A stretch of 9,630 bases of DNA from positions 1 to 9,630 of the forward strand of contig JASHVB010000441.1 in assembly GCA_030039695.1 (NCBI GenBank). The letters run 5' to 3'. A program made the position numbers and the translations under genes. This DNA comes from Acetobacteraceae bacterium. GTDB taxonomy: Bacteria > Pseudomonadota > Alphaproteobacteria > Acetobacterales > Acetobacteraceae. This document shows, piece after piece, positions 1-5,133 of the stretch. The stretch's first letter is position 1. The number at the start of each line of letters is the position of its first letter. A model generated the notes under the pieces. It saw only the letters and a list, made by a program, of their open reading frames with translations. It searched no databases and had not been told where the DNA came from.

Positions 1-1481
1 TCCTCGTCGGGATCCGCCACGCGATCGTGCCGGCCGTTTCGCTGCAGCAGCAAAGCGACACCCCCGACGATCAGCGCCAAAAGCATGCCGCCAGCCAAGG
101 TCCAGATGATGGTTCGGTCGCTGATATCCGGGTACAGAACCGCTGCGGTCAGGATGACAGACAGCACGACCAACACCGCGATCACCGCGCCGGTGAATAT
201 GTTCAGCCCCGTCTTGTTCACCCACGGTCCCAGTACCGCCCGGTCGTTACAGAGCAGCAGCAGGAACACGGTGGCGCTGGGGAGCAGCACGCCGGCCAGG
301 ACCTGCACCGCCAGCGTGAGCAGACCCAACGGCGATCCCGGAATCACCACCAGCGCGGCGGCGAGTCCGATCAGTCCGGCATAGACCAGGTAGAACCCGA
401 CCGCATCGGTCGGCTTGCGGTGCAGTGAATGCTTCACCGCCAGCACGTCGCCGATTGCGTAGGCCGTGGAGAGCGACACCGCGGACGCGCCGATCACGCT
501 GGCGTCGATCAACGCGAGAGCAAACAACACCCCGGCGGTCGGCCCGACGTGCCGCGCCAGTCCTGCGGCGACACCGGCGGCATCAGTGAAGTTGCCGAAC
601 TGCGGTGTGCCGGTGAACGCCGCTGCGGAGAATGCCATCAGCGCGATGCCGCCGACCATGACGAGCACGATGCCCAACCACAGATCAGCGCGCTCGTATG
701 CTATGAAGCGCGGTGTGATGCGCTTGTCCACGACGTAGCTCTGCTGGAAGAACAGTTGCCAGGGCGCGATCGTGGTGCCGACCAGGCCGATGATCAGCAG
801 CATGATGTCCGAAAACTTGCCCTGCGGCATCCCCGGAATCACCAGGTTGCGCAGCGTCTGGCCGATTGGCGGATGCGACATCAGCAGGATTGGCACCAGC
901 AGCAGGCTGCCGAAGCACAGCGCCAGCGCGAAGCGCTCGAAGCGGCGAAAATTACCGGTGCTGGCGCCCATGACGGTCAGGACCGCCGCGATCGCCACAC
1001 CGAACAATTTGGAGACGCCGAGATAGTCCAGCGCCAGGCTGATGCCGATGAATTCGGTGACGATGGTCAGCGCATTGAGCAGGAACAGGTCAATGACGCT
1101 GAACGCGCCCCAGAACTTGCCGAAGCGTTCCAGGATCAGCCGCGCATGACCAACCCCGGAAACCGCGCCGAGCCGCAGCACCATTTCCTGGTTCACATAC
1201 AGCACGGGGATCAGCAGCGGCAGCGTCCACAGCAGCGTGGTGCCATAGTTCTGGCCGGCTTGGGAGTAGGTGGCAAACGCGCCGGCGTCGTTGTCGCCCG
1301 CCATGACGATCAGGCCGGGGCCGATGATCGCAAGCAGCGTGGCGAGGTGACGCCGCCAGGTCAGGCGTGCGCCGGTGTCGTGCTGGAAGATCGTGCCGAG
1401 CGCGCCCTCGATGTCGCCGAGATGCGCGCTGTCCAGAACTGCGGCCCGCGCTTGGGGCCTGATATCGATCATCTGATCCAT
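1..1481 (-). CDS. NRAMP-family divalent metal transporter with non-canonical metal site (3' end outside window)
   Basis: Read on the minus strand, this frame is open from an ATG at 1481 to the left edge: 493 residues with no stop, so the C-terminus is missing. It is an integral inner-membrane protein with about twelve hydrophobic segments, roughly at residues 45-70, 82-104, 125-150, 156-172, 183-203, 224-248, 267-290, 312-345, 362-381, 387-411, 428-450 and 457-480. The TM1 and TM6 signatures of the NRAMP fold are recognisable but altered. The usual Asp-Pro-Gly-Asn of TM1 is Asp65-Ala-Gly-Ala68, and the usual Met-Pro of TM6 is Ala239-Pro240. Loss of the metal-ligating Asn and of the TM6 Met is a trait I associate with NRAMP-related magnesium transporters, so Mg2+ or Mn2+ uptake is more likely than Fe2+; this is inference. 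A polar N-terminal extension of about 45 residues precedes TM1. The start is supported by a GGGAGA ribosome binding site about 7 bases upstream. Confidence 0.92.
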   Translation of the reverse strand, partial: MDQMIDIRPQARAAVLDSAHLGDIEGALGTIFQHDTGARLTWRRHLATLLAIIGPGLIVMAGDNDAGAFATYSQAGQNYGTTLLWTLPLLIPVLYVNQEMVLRLGAVSGVGHARLILERFGKFWGAFSVIDLFLLNALTIVTEFIGISLALDYLGVSKLFGVAIAAVLTVMGASTGNFRRFERFALALCFGSLLLVPILLMSHPPIGQTLRNLVIPGMPQGKFSDIMLLIIGLVGTTIAPWQLFFQQSYVVDKRITPRFIAYERADLWLGIVLVMVGGIALMAFSAAAFTGTPQFGNFTDAAGVAAGLARHVGPTAGVLFALALIDASVIGASAVSLSTAYAIGDVLAVKHSLHRKPTDAVGFYLVYAGLIGLAAALVVIPGSPLGLLTLAVQVLAGVLLPSATVFLLLLCNDRAVLGPWVNKTGLNIFTGAVIAVLVVLSVILTAAVLYPDISDRTIIWTLAGGMLLALIVGGVALLLQRNGRHDRVADPDE

Positions 1482-1504
1482 CCTGGTTCTCCCGCGGCGC
1501 TGTT

Positions 1505-1527
1505 GCGAGCACCGCTCGCGTGCGGTG
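1505..1527 (-). promoter_or_regulatory. Mutually exclusive hairpins just before the transporter start (possible attenuator or RBS switch)
   Basis: Two perfect six-pair stems overlap here. One pairs 1522-1527 with 1510-1515 (CACCGC with GCGGTG, six-base loop). The other pairs 1514-1519 with 1505-1510 (GCGAGC with GCTCGC, three-base loop). They share bases 1510-1519, so an RNA can form only one at a time. The element sits between the stop of the small upstream ORF (1554) and the transporter ribosome binding site (about 1488-1493). That is where a translation-coupled switch would act. The pairing is seen directly; the regulatory role is inferred. Confidence 0.35.
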
Positions 1528-1553
1528 AAGACGAAAGGCCTGGAAAAGCCGCG

Positions 1554-1763
1554 TCAGTGGGGAGGGATGGGGATGCCGGGCTGTGCCGCGTACCGGCGGC
1601 ACGCCGGACGCCGCGCGGCGCGCGGAGCCCGGTAGCAGACAGGCGCTGGCCGTCGCCGCGCCGTCTGGCTCCGCGAGGTGGCGACAGCCTGGTGCAGCCG
1701 CGCGAACGCGTCGGCGGCGTTTGAAATCCCCTGCACCGGGGCAAGTTGCAGAAGGGCGGCCAT
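1554..1763 (-). CDS. Possible 69-aa leader ORF upstream of the metal transporter
   Basis: I do not recognise this short ORF. Its support is a near-perfect AGGAGG ribosome binding site five bases before the ATG, same-strand position upstream of the transporter gene (stop 72 bases before the transporter ATG), and GC-rich third positions in its first half. The first 27 residues look like an ordinary amphipathic helix. The second half is rich in Arg, Pro and Ala and looks less protein-like. The last eight residues include four prolines, with a Pro-Pro pair just before the terminal His. Two perfect DNA inverted repeats (1593-1607 and 1609-1620) lie inside it, so the stretch could instead be structured leader RNA. 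Proline-rich leader peptides are known to control some bacterial Mg2+ transporter genes (mgtL upstream of mgtA), which makes a leader role possible but unproven. Confidence 0.3.
   Translation of the reverse strand: MAALLQLAPVQGISNAADAFARLHQAVATSRSQTARRRPAPVCYRAPRAARRPACRRYAAQPGIPIPPH
1593..1620 (-). other. Two adjacent GC-rich inverted repeats in the transporter leader
   Basis: CCGGCG (1593-1598) and CGCCGG (1602-1607) form a perfect six-pair stem with a three-base loop. Directly beside it, 1609-1620 is a 12-base self-complementary palindrome, CGCCGCGCGGCG. No T-tract follows on either strand, so a standard terminator is unlikely. Both lie inside the possible leader ORF. Confidence 0.45.
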
Positions 1764-2062
1764 TGTCGCCTCCTGTTGCTCAAGCGGTTGCCCGAGCCCG
1801 GGAGGCCTGGCCGATGGCGGCTCAGCGTCTCAGCGCGTGAGCCTCAACGGACACATGCGGATCCCGGGCGATGGTCCAACCCAACGGCGTCACGGCAGGC
1901 GGCAAGCGCCTACTGTGGCTCTCCGAGGGCTGGCTGCTAGATCGCGGTTTCATGTGATCCTTCAGCGAGGTTACGACGTCCCCGGGGTGAACCGGGGCAG
2001 ACACAGGCACCCGCGCCCGAGGCTCGCGTTCCTGCCGAGTCAGCGATATACTCATACCCAGT
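1764..2062. other. Intergenic region between divergent transporter and repressor units
   Basis: I see no convincing gene in this stretch; the frames crossing it have biased, low-complexity compositions and no family resemblance. It should hold the promoters for both divergent units. On the plus strand a TATACT -10 element occurs at 2047-2052, but no good -35 is seen upstream. A short tandem repeat, CTCAGCGT then CTCAGCGC, lies near 1821-1837. A CCCCGGGG palindrome occurs at 1980-1987. Confidence 0.5.
2047..2052 (+). promoter_or_regulatory. Putative -10 element of the CsoR/RcnR-family repressor gene
   Basis: TATACT closely matches the sigma-70 -10 consensus and would place the transcript start near 2059, inside the inverted repeat at 2055-2068. 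No convincing -35 hexamer is visible at the expected distance. A repressor bound to that repeat would block initiation directly, which fits autoregulation. Confidence 0.4.
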
Positions 2063-2068
2063 ATGGGA
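2055..2068 (+). promoter_or_regulatory. Operator-like inverted repeat at the repressor start
   Basis: The sequence TACCCAGTATGGGA has a perfect CCCA/TGGG inverted core around a GTA centre (2057-2067). C-tract then G-tract inverted repeats flanked by T/A are typical of CsoR/RcnR/FrmR-family operators. It overlaps the predicted transcript start and the first possible start codon (ATG at 2063), which suits an autorepression site. Confidence 0.5.
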
Positions 2069-2350
2069 TCAAGTGCTGTGTCAACTGCGGACCAGGAAAA
2101 AGTGAAACTGCGGCGGAGGCTGGGGCGGATTCGCGGGCAAGTTGAAGCGATCCAGCGGGCTCTTGACGAAGACGCGAGCTGCGCGTCACTGCTGCAACAA
2201 GCCACGGCCTGCCGCGGTGCGCTCGACGGTTTCATCGCCGAGGTGATCGAGGATCACATCCGCGAGCACCTGGTGCAAGAAAAGGATCGCGCCCAGGCGA
2301 GCAAGGCAGCAGAGGAGCTCATCGGGATCGTGCATTCCTATCTTACCTAG
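2063..2350 (+). CDS. CsoR/RcnR/FrmR-family transcriptional repressor (DUF156)
   Basis: This is a small all-helical repressor that binds GC-tract operators and releases DNA on binding a metal ion or an aldehyde. The family core is clear: a basic RRRLGRIRGQ stretch in helix 1, Cys at the start of helix 2, a CRGALDGF segment and then DHIREH. The first ATG (2063) gives 95 residues but has no ribosome binding site and overlaps the operator. A GTG at 2078 gives 90 residues and aligns without gaps to FrmR and RcnR, placing the ligands at Cys35, His60 and His64, the RcnR numbering. I prefer that start but give the longer form. With it, residues 2-3 are Ser-Thr, so neither the Pro2 of formaldehyde-sensing FrmR nor the His3 of RcnR is present. 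His64 favours metal sensing over formaldehyde. No efflux gene follows; the nearest metal gene is the divergent NRAMP-type transporter. Confidence 0.95.
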   Translation: MGSSAVSTADQEKVKLRRRLGRIRGQVEAIQRALDEDASCASLLQQATACRGALDGFIAEVIEDHIREHLVQEKDRAQASKAAEELIGIVHSYLT

Positions 2351-2354
2351 GATG

Positions 2355-2370
2355 TACCCCTAGCATGGGA
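2355..2370 (+). promoter_or_regulatory. Second operator-like element after the repressor gene
   Basis: TACCC and ATGGGA, the two ends of the element at 2055-2068, recur here with a five-base rather than three-base spacer, starting five bases after the repressor stop. It could be a second binding site for the same repressor, controlling transcription towards the beta-propeller gene, or chance similarity in a GC-rich sequence. Confidence 0.3.
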
Positions 2371-2377
2371 CGTATCG

Positions 2378-2419
2378 CGCGTCCGCTTCGCGGAAACGGT
2401 CGCGGGGCGAAGCGACGCG
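2378..2419 (+). terminator. Long hairpin after the repressor gene, possible terminator
   Basis: A 13-pair stem is formed by 2378-2391 and 2407-2419, with one bulged C at 2384 and a 15-base loop. It begins 28 bases after the repressor stop. No T-run follows, so it would be a non-canonical terminator or a transcript-stabilising structure. It could also be a member of a dispersed palindromic repeat family. Confidence 0.4.
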
Positions 2420-2735
2420 GGTGAGGGGCCCAACGCACGGCGCTTTCCCATGCGATCGCCGTTCCGTTCCCTTCTCCTGCGCGATGGTGGGGAATTCCAA
2501 TCATCCGACAGGTGCCGTCGGTGGCACTGAGAGATCAGTATCAGGAGAGCGACGAAATCACCGTCGTCGGTCGCGGTGTCATGGCCTCACTGCGCCGCGG
2601 TCAGACCAACCGGGGAGCGCACAGCAGCGACCCCGCCGTGCAGCCGCCTGCGCTGGCACACGCCGGAGCGGGGCCGGATGGCGCATGCCGGTCGAACCGC
2701 ATAGGCTCGCGCCGAGAGGAAACGGGAGGCTGCGG
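2420..2735. other. Upstream region of the beta-propeller gene, no convincing gene
   Basis: The reading frame of the downstream gene stays open back to a GTG at 2421, but that upstream part encodes an Arg/Ser/Gly-rich sequence unlike any domain, while the family homology starts at the ATG at 2736. I therefore read the region as untranslated. It contains a GGAATTCC palindrome (2491-2498) and a 17-base imperfect palindrome at 2505-2521. I could not identify a clear sigma-70 or sigma-54 promoter. Confidence 0.5.
2505..2521 (+). promoter_or_regulatory. Imperfect 17-bp palindrome, possible operator
   Basis: CCGAC and GTCGG flank a seven-base centre, with six of eight positions pairing overall. It lies about 215 bases before the beta-propeller gene start. 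Its size suits a dimeric repressor site, but no matching regulator is encoded in the window apart from the CsoR-type protein, whose sites look different. Confidence 0.15.
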
Positions 2736-3689
2736 ATGACGCAGATACTCGGCGGCGGCGACTATCGCTACGAAGCGCACGAGGACTGGGGCCGCTTGCC
2801 GCCCGGCTGGCGTTATGGCGAAGTTGCCGCCGTTGGCGTGGACAGCAAAGACAACGTCTACGTCTTCGCGCGCGGTGAGCACCCGATGATCGTATTCGAC
2901 CGCGAGGGTAACTTTCTGCGCTCCTGGGGCGAAGGCCTATTCCGCCGCCCACACGGCGTGCATGTCGCAGAGGACGACACAATCTATTGCACCGACGATG
3001 GTGATCACACGGTACGGCTGATCACGCCGATGGGGAAGATGCTGCTGGAGATCGGCGTGCCGGGCGAACCGGCCCCGTACATGAGCGGTGATCCGTTGAA
3101 CCGCTGCACGCACACCGCGTTGTCGCCCGAGGGGGCGATCTATGTCGCCGATGGCTACGGCAATGCGCGCGTGCATAAATACTCCCCCGACGGCAAGTTG
3201 CTGTTCTCATGGGGCGAACCGGGCACGGATCCCGGCCAGTTCAACATCGTACACAACATCTGCTGCGACGCGGATGGCTGGGTCTATGTTGCCGACCGCG
3301 AAAACCACCGCGTGCAGGTGTTCGACGGCAAGGGCCGCTATGAGACGCAGTGGAACAACATGCACCGCCCGTGCGGCCTCTGCATGTCGCGCGGACGGCA
3401 TCCAATGGCATATGTCGGAGAAAGCGGGCCGGGGATGGCAGTGAACATGAGGTCGCCCGGAATCGGCCCGCGCATCAGCATCATGACACACGAAGGCAAA
3501 CCGCTCGCACGTCTGGGCGACGCAACGCGCGACAGGCCGAGCCAGTTTACCTCGCCGCACGGCGTGGCGATCGATTCGCACGGCGACATCTATGTCGGAG
3601 AAGTCGCGCGCACATCGATGAAGAACCGCGGCACACCGATCCCGGATGACCAGGATATATTGTGCCTGCAGAAACTGGTGAAGTTATGA
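2736..3689 (+). CDS. NHL-repeat beta-propeller protein, peptidylamidoglycolate lyase (PAL)-like
   Basis: The 317-residue product is a six-bladed beta-propeller of NHL repeats, for example around residues 66-100, 123-160, 165-198 and 268-292. It resembles PAL, the zinc enzyme that splits alpha-hydroxyglycine into an amide and glyoxylate. Compared from memory with rat PAL, the key residues are kept: Arg46 in an RGEH motif (PAL Arg533, RGDH), His73 in PHG (His585), Tyr141 in DGYGN (Tyr654), His173 (His690), Arg188 in ADREN (Arg706) and His275 in PHG (His786). An alpha-hydroxy-amine or related lyase activity is therefore plausible. There is no signal peptide, so unlike animal PAL it should be cytoplasmic. 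The ATG at 2736 has a strong GGGAGG site six bases upstream. The Rieske gene follows after 59 bases and is probably co-transcribed. A purely structural NHL role remains possible. Confidence 0.92.
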   Translation: MTQILGGGDYRYEAHEDWGRLPPGWRYGEVAAVGVDSKDNVYVFARGEHPMIVFDREGNFLRSWGEGLFRRPHGVHVAEDDTIYCTDDGDHTVRLITPMGKMLLEIGVPGEPAPYMSGDPLNRCTHTALSPEGAIYVADGYGNARVHKYSPDGKLLFSWGEPGTDPGQFNIVHNICCDADGWVYVADRENHRVQVFDGKGRYETQWNNMHRPCGLCMSRGRHPMAYVGESGPGMAVNMRSPGIGPRISIMTHEGKPLARLGDATRDRPSQFTSPHGVAIDSHGDIYVGEVARTSMKNRGTPIPDDQDILCLQKLVKL

Positions 3690-3693
3690 GAGA

Positions 3694-3726
3694 GCGCGCT
3701 TCATCGCGATGCTCCTCGCAATGACA
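3694..3726. repeat. Copy of a dispersed 'TCATTGCGAGGAGC'-type intergenic repeat
   Basis: Read on the minus strand, the stretch has TGTCATTGCGAGGAGC followed by ATCGCGATGAAGCGCG. I recognise this as the pattern of a short palindromic repeat scattered between genes in Bradyrhizobium-like and many other environmental genomes. The inner GCATCGCGATGC is self-complementary. It fills most of the 59-base gap between the PAL-like and Rieske genes. No second copy occurs in this window, so the repeat identity rests on memory of the family. Confidence 0.5.
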
Positions 3727-3748
3727 ACCCGCACTGGATCAACGCACG

Positions 3749-5008
3749 ATGCTGAGTGAAGCCCGCAACAAGCTGCTGACAGAAGTCGGACCCGACACGC
3801 CGATGGGCGGCCTGCTGCGGCGCTACTGGCAGCCGATCGCCGCGGTCGCCGAACTTGCCGACAATCCGGTGAAGCCGGTGCGTCTGTTGGGCGAGGACCT
3901 CGTGCTGTACAAGGATCTTTGCGGCCGCTACGGCTTGGTCGAACGGCACTGCCCACACCGCAGCGCCGATCTTTCCTATGGAATGGTGGAAACGAGCGGA
4001 CTGCGTTGCAGCTATCACGGCTGGTGCTTCGACGCGTCAGGCGCCTGCGTTGAACAGCCGTTCGAGGACGTCGACGCGCCGGAAGTCAACTTCCGAGACC
4101 GTATCCACATCACCGCCTATCCGGTGCAAACGCACGCCGGGTTGATCTGGGCGTATCTCGGTCCGTCGCCGGCGCCGCTGGTGCCGAACTGGGAACCGTT
4201 CACCTGGGCGAACGGCTTCGTGCAGATCGTGTTCTCCGTCGTGCCGTGCAACTGGCTGCAATGCCAGGAGAACTCGATCGATCCGGTGCATTTCGAATGG
4301 CTGCACGACAACTGGAAGGGTCGCAGTGCCGGCGGCAACGGCGCGCCGGCGCCGCGGCATCTGAAGTTGGGGTTCGACGAGTTCGAATACGGTCTGGTGT
4401 ATCGCCGGGTGCGCGAGGGTGCGGACGAGAATGATCCGCTCTGGACCGTCGGCCGTGTGTGTCTGTGGCCGAATGCATTGTTCACCGGCAATCATTTCGA
4501 GTGGCGCGTGCCGATCGACGACACGACCACGCTGAGCGTCGGCTGGTTCTTCACGCGCGTGCCACAGGACCGCGAGCCGTTTGTGCAGAAGACGATCCCG
4601 TACTGGTATTCGCCGGTCACTGATCCTGCGACTGGACGGTGGATCACCAGCCATATCATGAACCAGGATTTTGTCGGCTGGGTGGGACAGGGCGCCATCA
4701 CCGACCGGCGGCGCGAACATCTCGGACGTAGTGATCGGGGCATCATCATGATGCGGCAACGGTTTTTTCAGGATCTCGAGGCCGTCGCGGCCGGCGGCGA
4801 GCCGAAGGCGGTGATTCGCGATGCCGAGGCAAACCGGTGCGTACGATTGCCGATCATCGCACGTGCCCTGCTGACGGAGGGCGCGACGCGAGAGCAAGTG
4901 GAGCGCGGCGGGCCGCGCGGAGGCGAGGTGCCGCGGCGGGGATTTCCCTATCTGGTGGGCCAGCCGGAGGACGTTCGGCGGGCCTATGACGAGGCGATGG
5001 GGTTCTGA
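3749..5008 (+). CDS. Rieske non-heme iron oxygenase, large (alpha) subunit
   Basis: This 419-residue oxygenase uses electrons from a separate reductase to insert oxygen into, or dealkylate, an organic substrate. The N-terminal Rieske domain binds a [2Fe-2S] cluster through Cys68, His70, Cys87 and His90 (CPH then CSYH). In the catalytic domain, Asp178 bridges to the neighbouring subunit, and His181, His186 and Asp307 are the likely Fe(II) ligands (DPVH, WLH and NQD motifs). An EHLGRSDRGI stretch at 324-333 is typical of the phthalate 4,5-dioxygenase / vanillate O-demethylase branch, whose members are often alpha-only homotrimers that demethylate or monooxygenate. That fits the absence of a beta subunit here. 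No reductase or ferredoxin gene is visible in the window. The ribosome binding site is weak. The PAL-like gene lies directly upstream, suggesting linked chemistry. Confidence 0.97.
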   Translation: MLSEARNKLLTEVGPDTPMGGLLRRYWQPIAAVAELADNPVKPVRLLGEDLVLYKDLCGRYGLVERHCPHRSADLSYGMVETSGLRCSYHGWCFDASGACVEQPFEDVDAPEVNFRDRIHITAYPVQTHAGLIWAYLGPSPAPLVPNWEPFTWANGFVQIVFSVVPCNWLQCQENSIDPVHFEWLHDNWKGRSAGGNGAPAPRHLKLGFDEFEYGLVYRRVREGADENDPLWTVGRVCLWPNALFTGNHFEWRVPIDDTTTLSVGWFFTRVPQDREPFVQKTIPYWYSPVTDPATGRWITSHIMNQDFVGWVGQGAITDRRREHLGRSDRGIIMMRQRFFQDLEAVAAGGEPKAVIRDAEANRCVRLPIIARALLTEGATREQVERGGPRGGEVPRRGFPYLVGQPEDVRRAYDEAMGF

Positions 5009-5133
5009 GGGCACCTCGCGCGCGAGTGGGAGAGGACGGCGCGTACCGCAACGCCCACGGGTGCGAGACCTACCGCAACCTCCGTGCGCTCGGCCCTGTT
5101 CCCTCGAGGCGGGCGCGCCGCTCGCTTTGCCGC
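5009..5133. other. Convergent intergenic region with palindrome
   Basis: This gap separates the converging Rieske and amidohydrolase genes. It begins with a 12-base palindrome CTCGCGCGCGAG (5015-5026), seven bases after the Rieske stop. A second GC-rich inverted sequence lies near 5105-5125. Neither has a clean T-tract, so bidirectional termination is plausible but not demonstrated. A nine-base direct repeat TACCGCAAC occurs at 5044-5052 and 5071-5079. Confidence 0.35.

Noticed and set aside
1593..1620. Rho-independent terminator for the leader
   Set aside because: The stems are strong but no T-tract follows on either strand, so I list them only as inverted repeats.
429..1724. Plus-strand 431-codon open frame over the transporter gene
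   Set aside because: Its product is dominated by Gln, Arg, Asp, His and Ala without any domain. The opposite strand encodes a clear multi-pass NRAMP protein, so this is an antisense shadow.
1678..2145. 155-codon plus-strand ORF spanning the region before the repressor
   Set aside because: It runs into the repressor gene in another frame and has a Cys/Arg/Ser-rich composition with no domain and no ribosome binding site.
2521..2537. Sigma-54-like promoter starting with TGGCAC
   Set aside because: The -24 half resembles consensus but no GC element occurs at the required -12 spacing.
2421..2735. N-terminal extension of the PAL-like gene from a GTG at 2421
   Set aside because: The 105 extra residues are Arg/Ser-rich with no domain, while a strong GGGAGG site and the start of family homology point to the ATG at 2736.
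2512..2739. 75-codon ORF upstream of the PAL-like gene
   Set aside because: It has no ribosome binding site, no recognisable family and a low-complexity composition, and it overlaps the better supported start.
4037..5014. 325-codon minus-strand frame opposite the Rieske gene
   Set aside because: High GC keeps the antisense frame open. The plus strand has complete Rieske and iron-site motifs and the antisense product resembles nothing.
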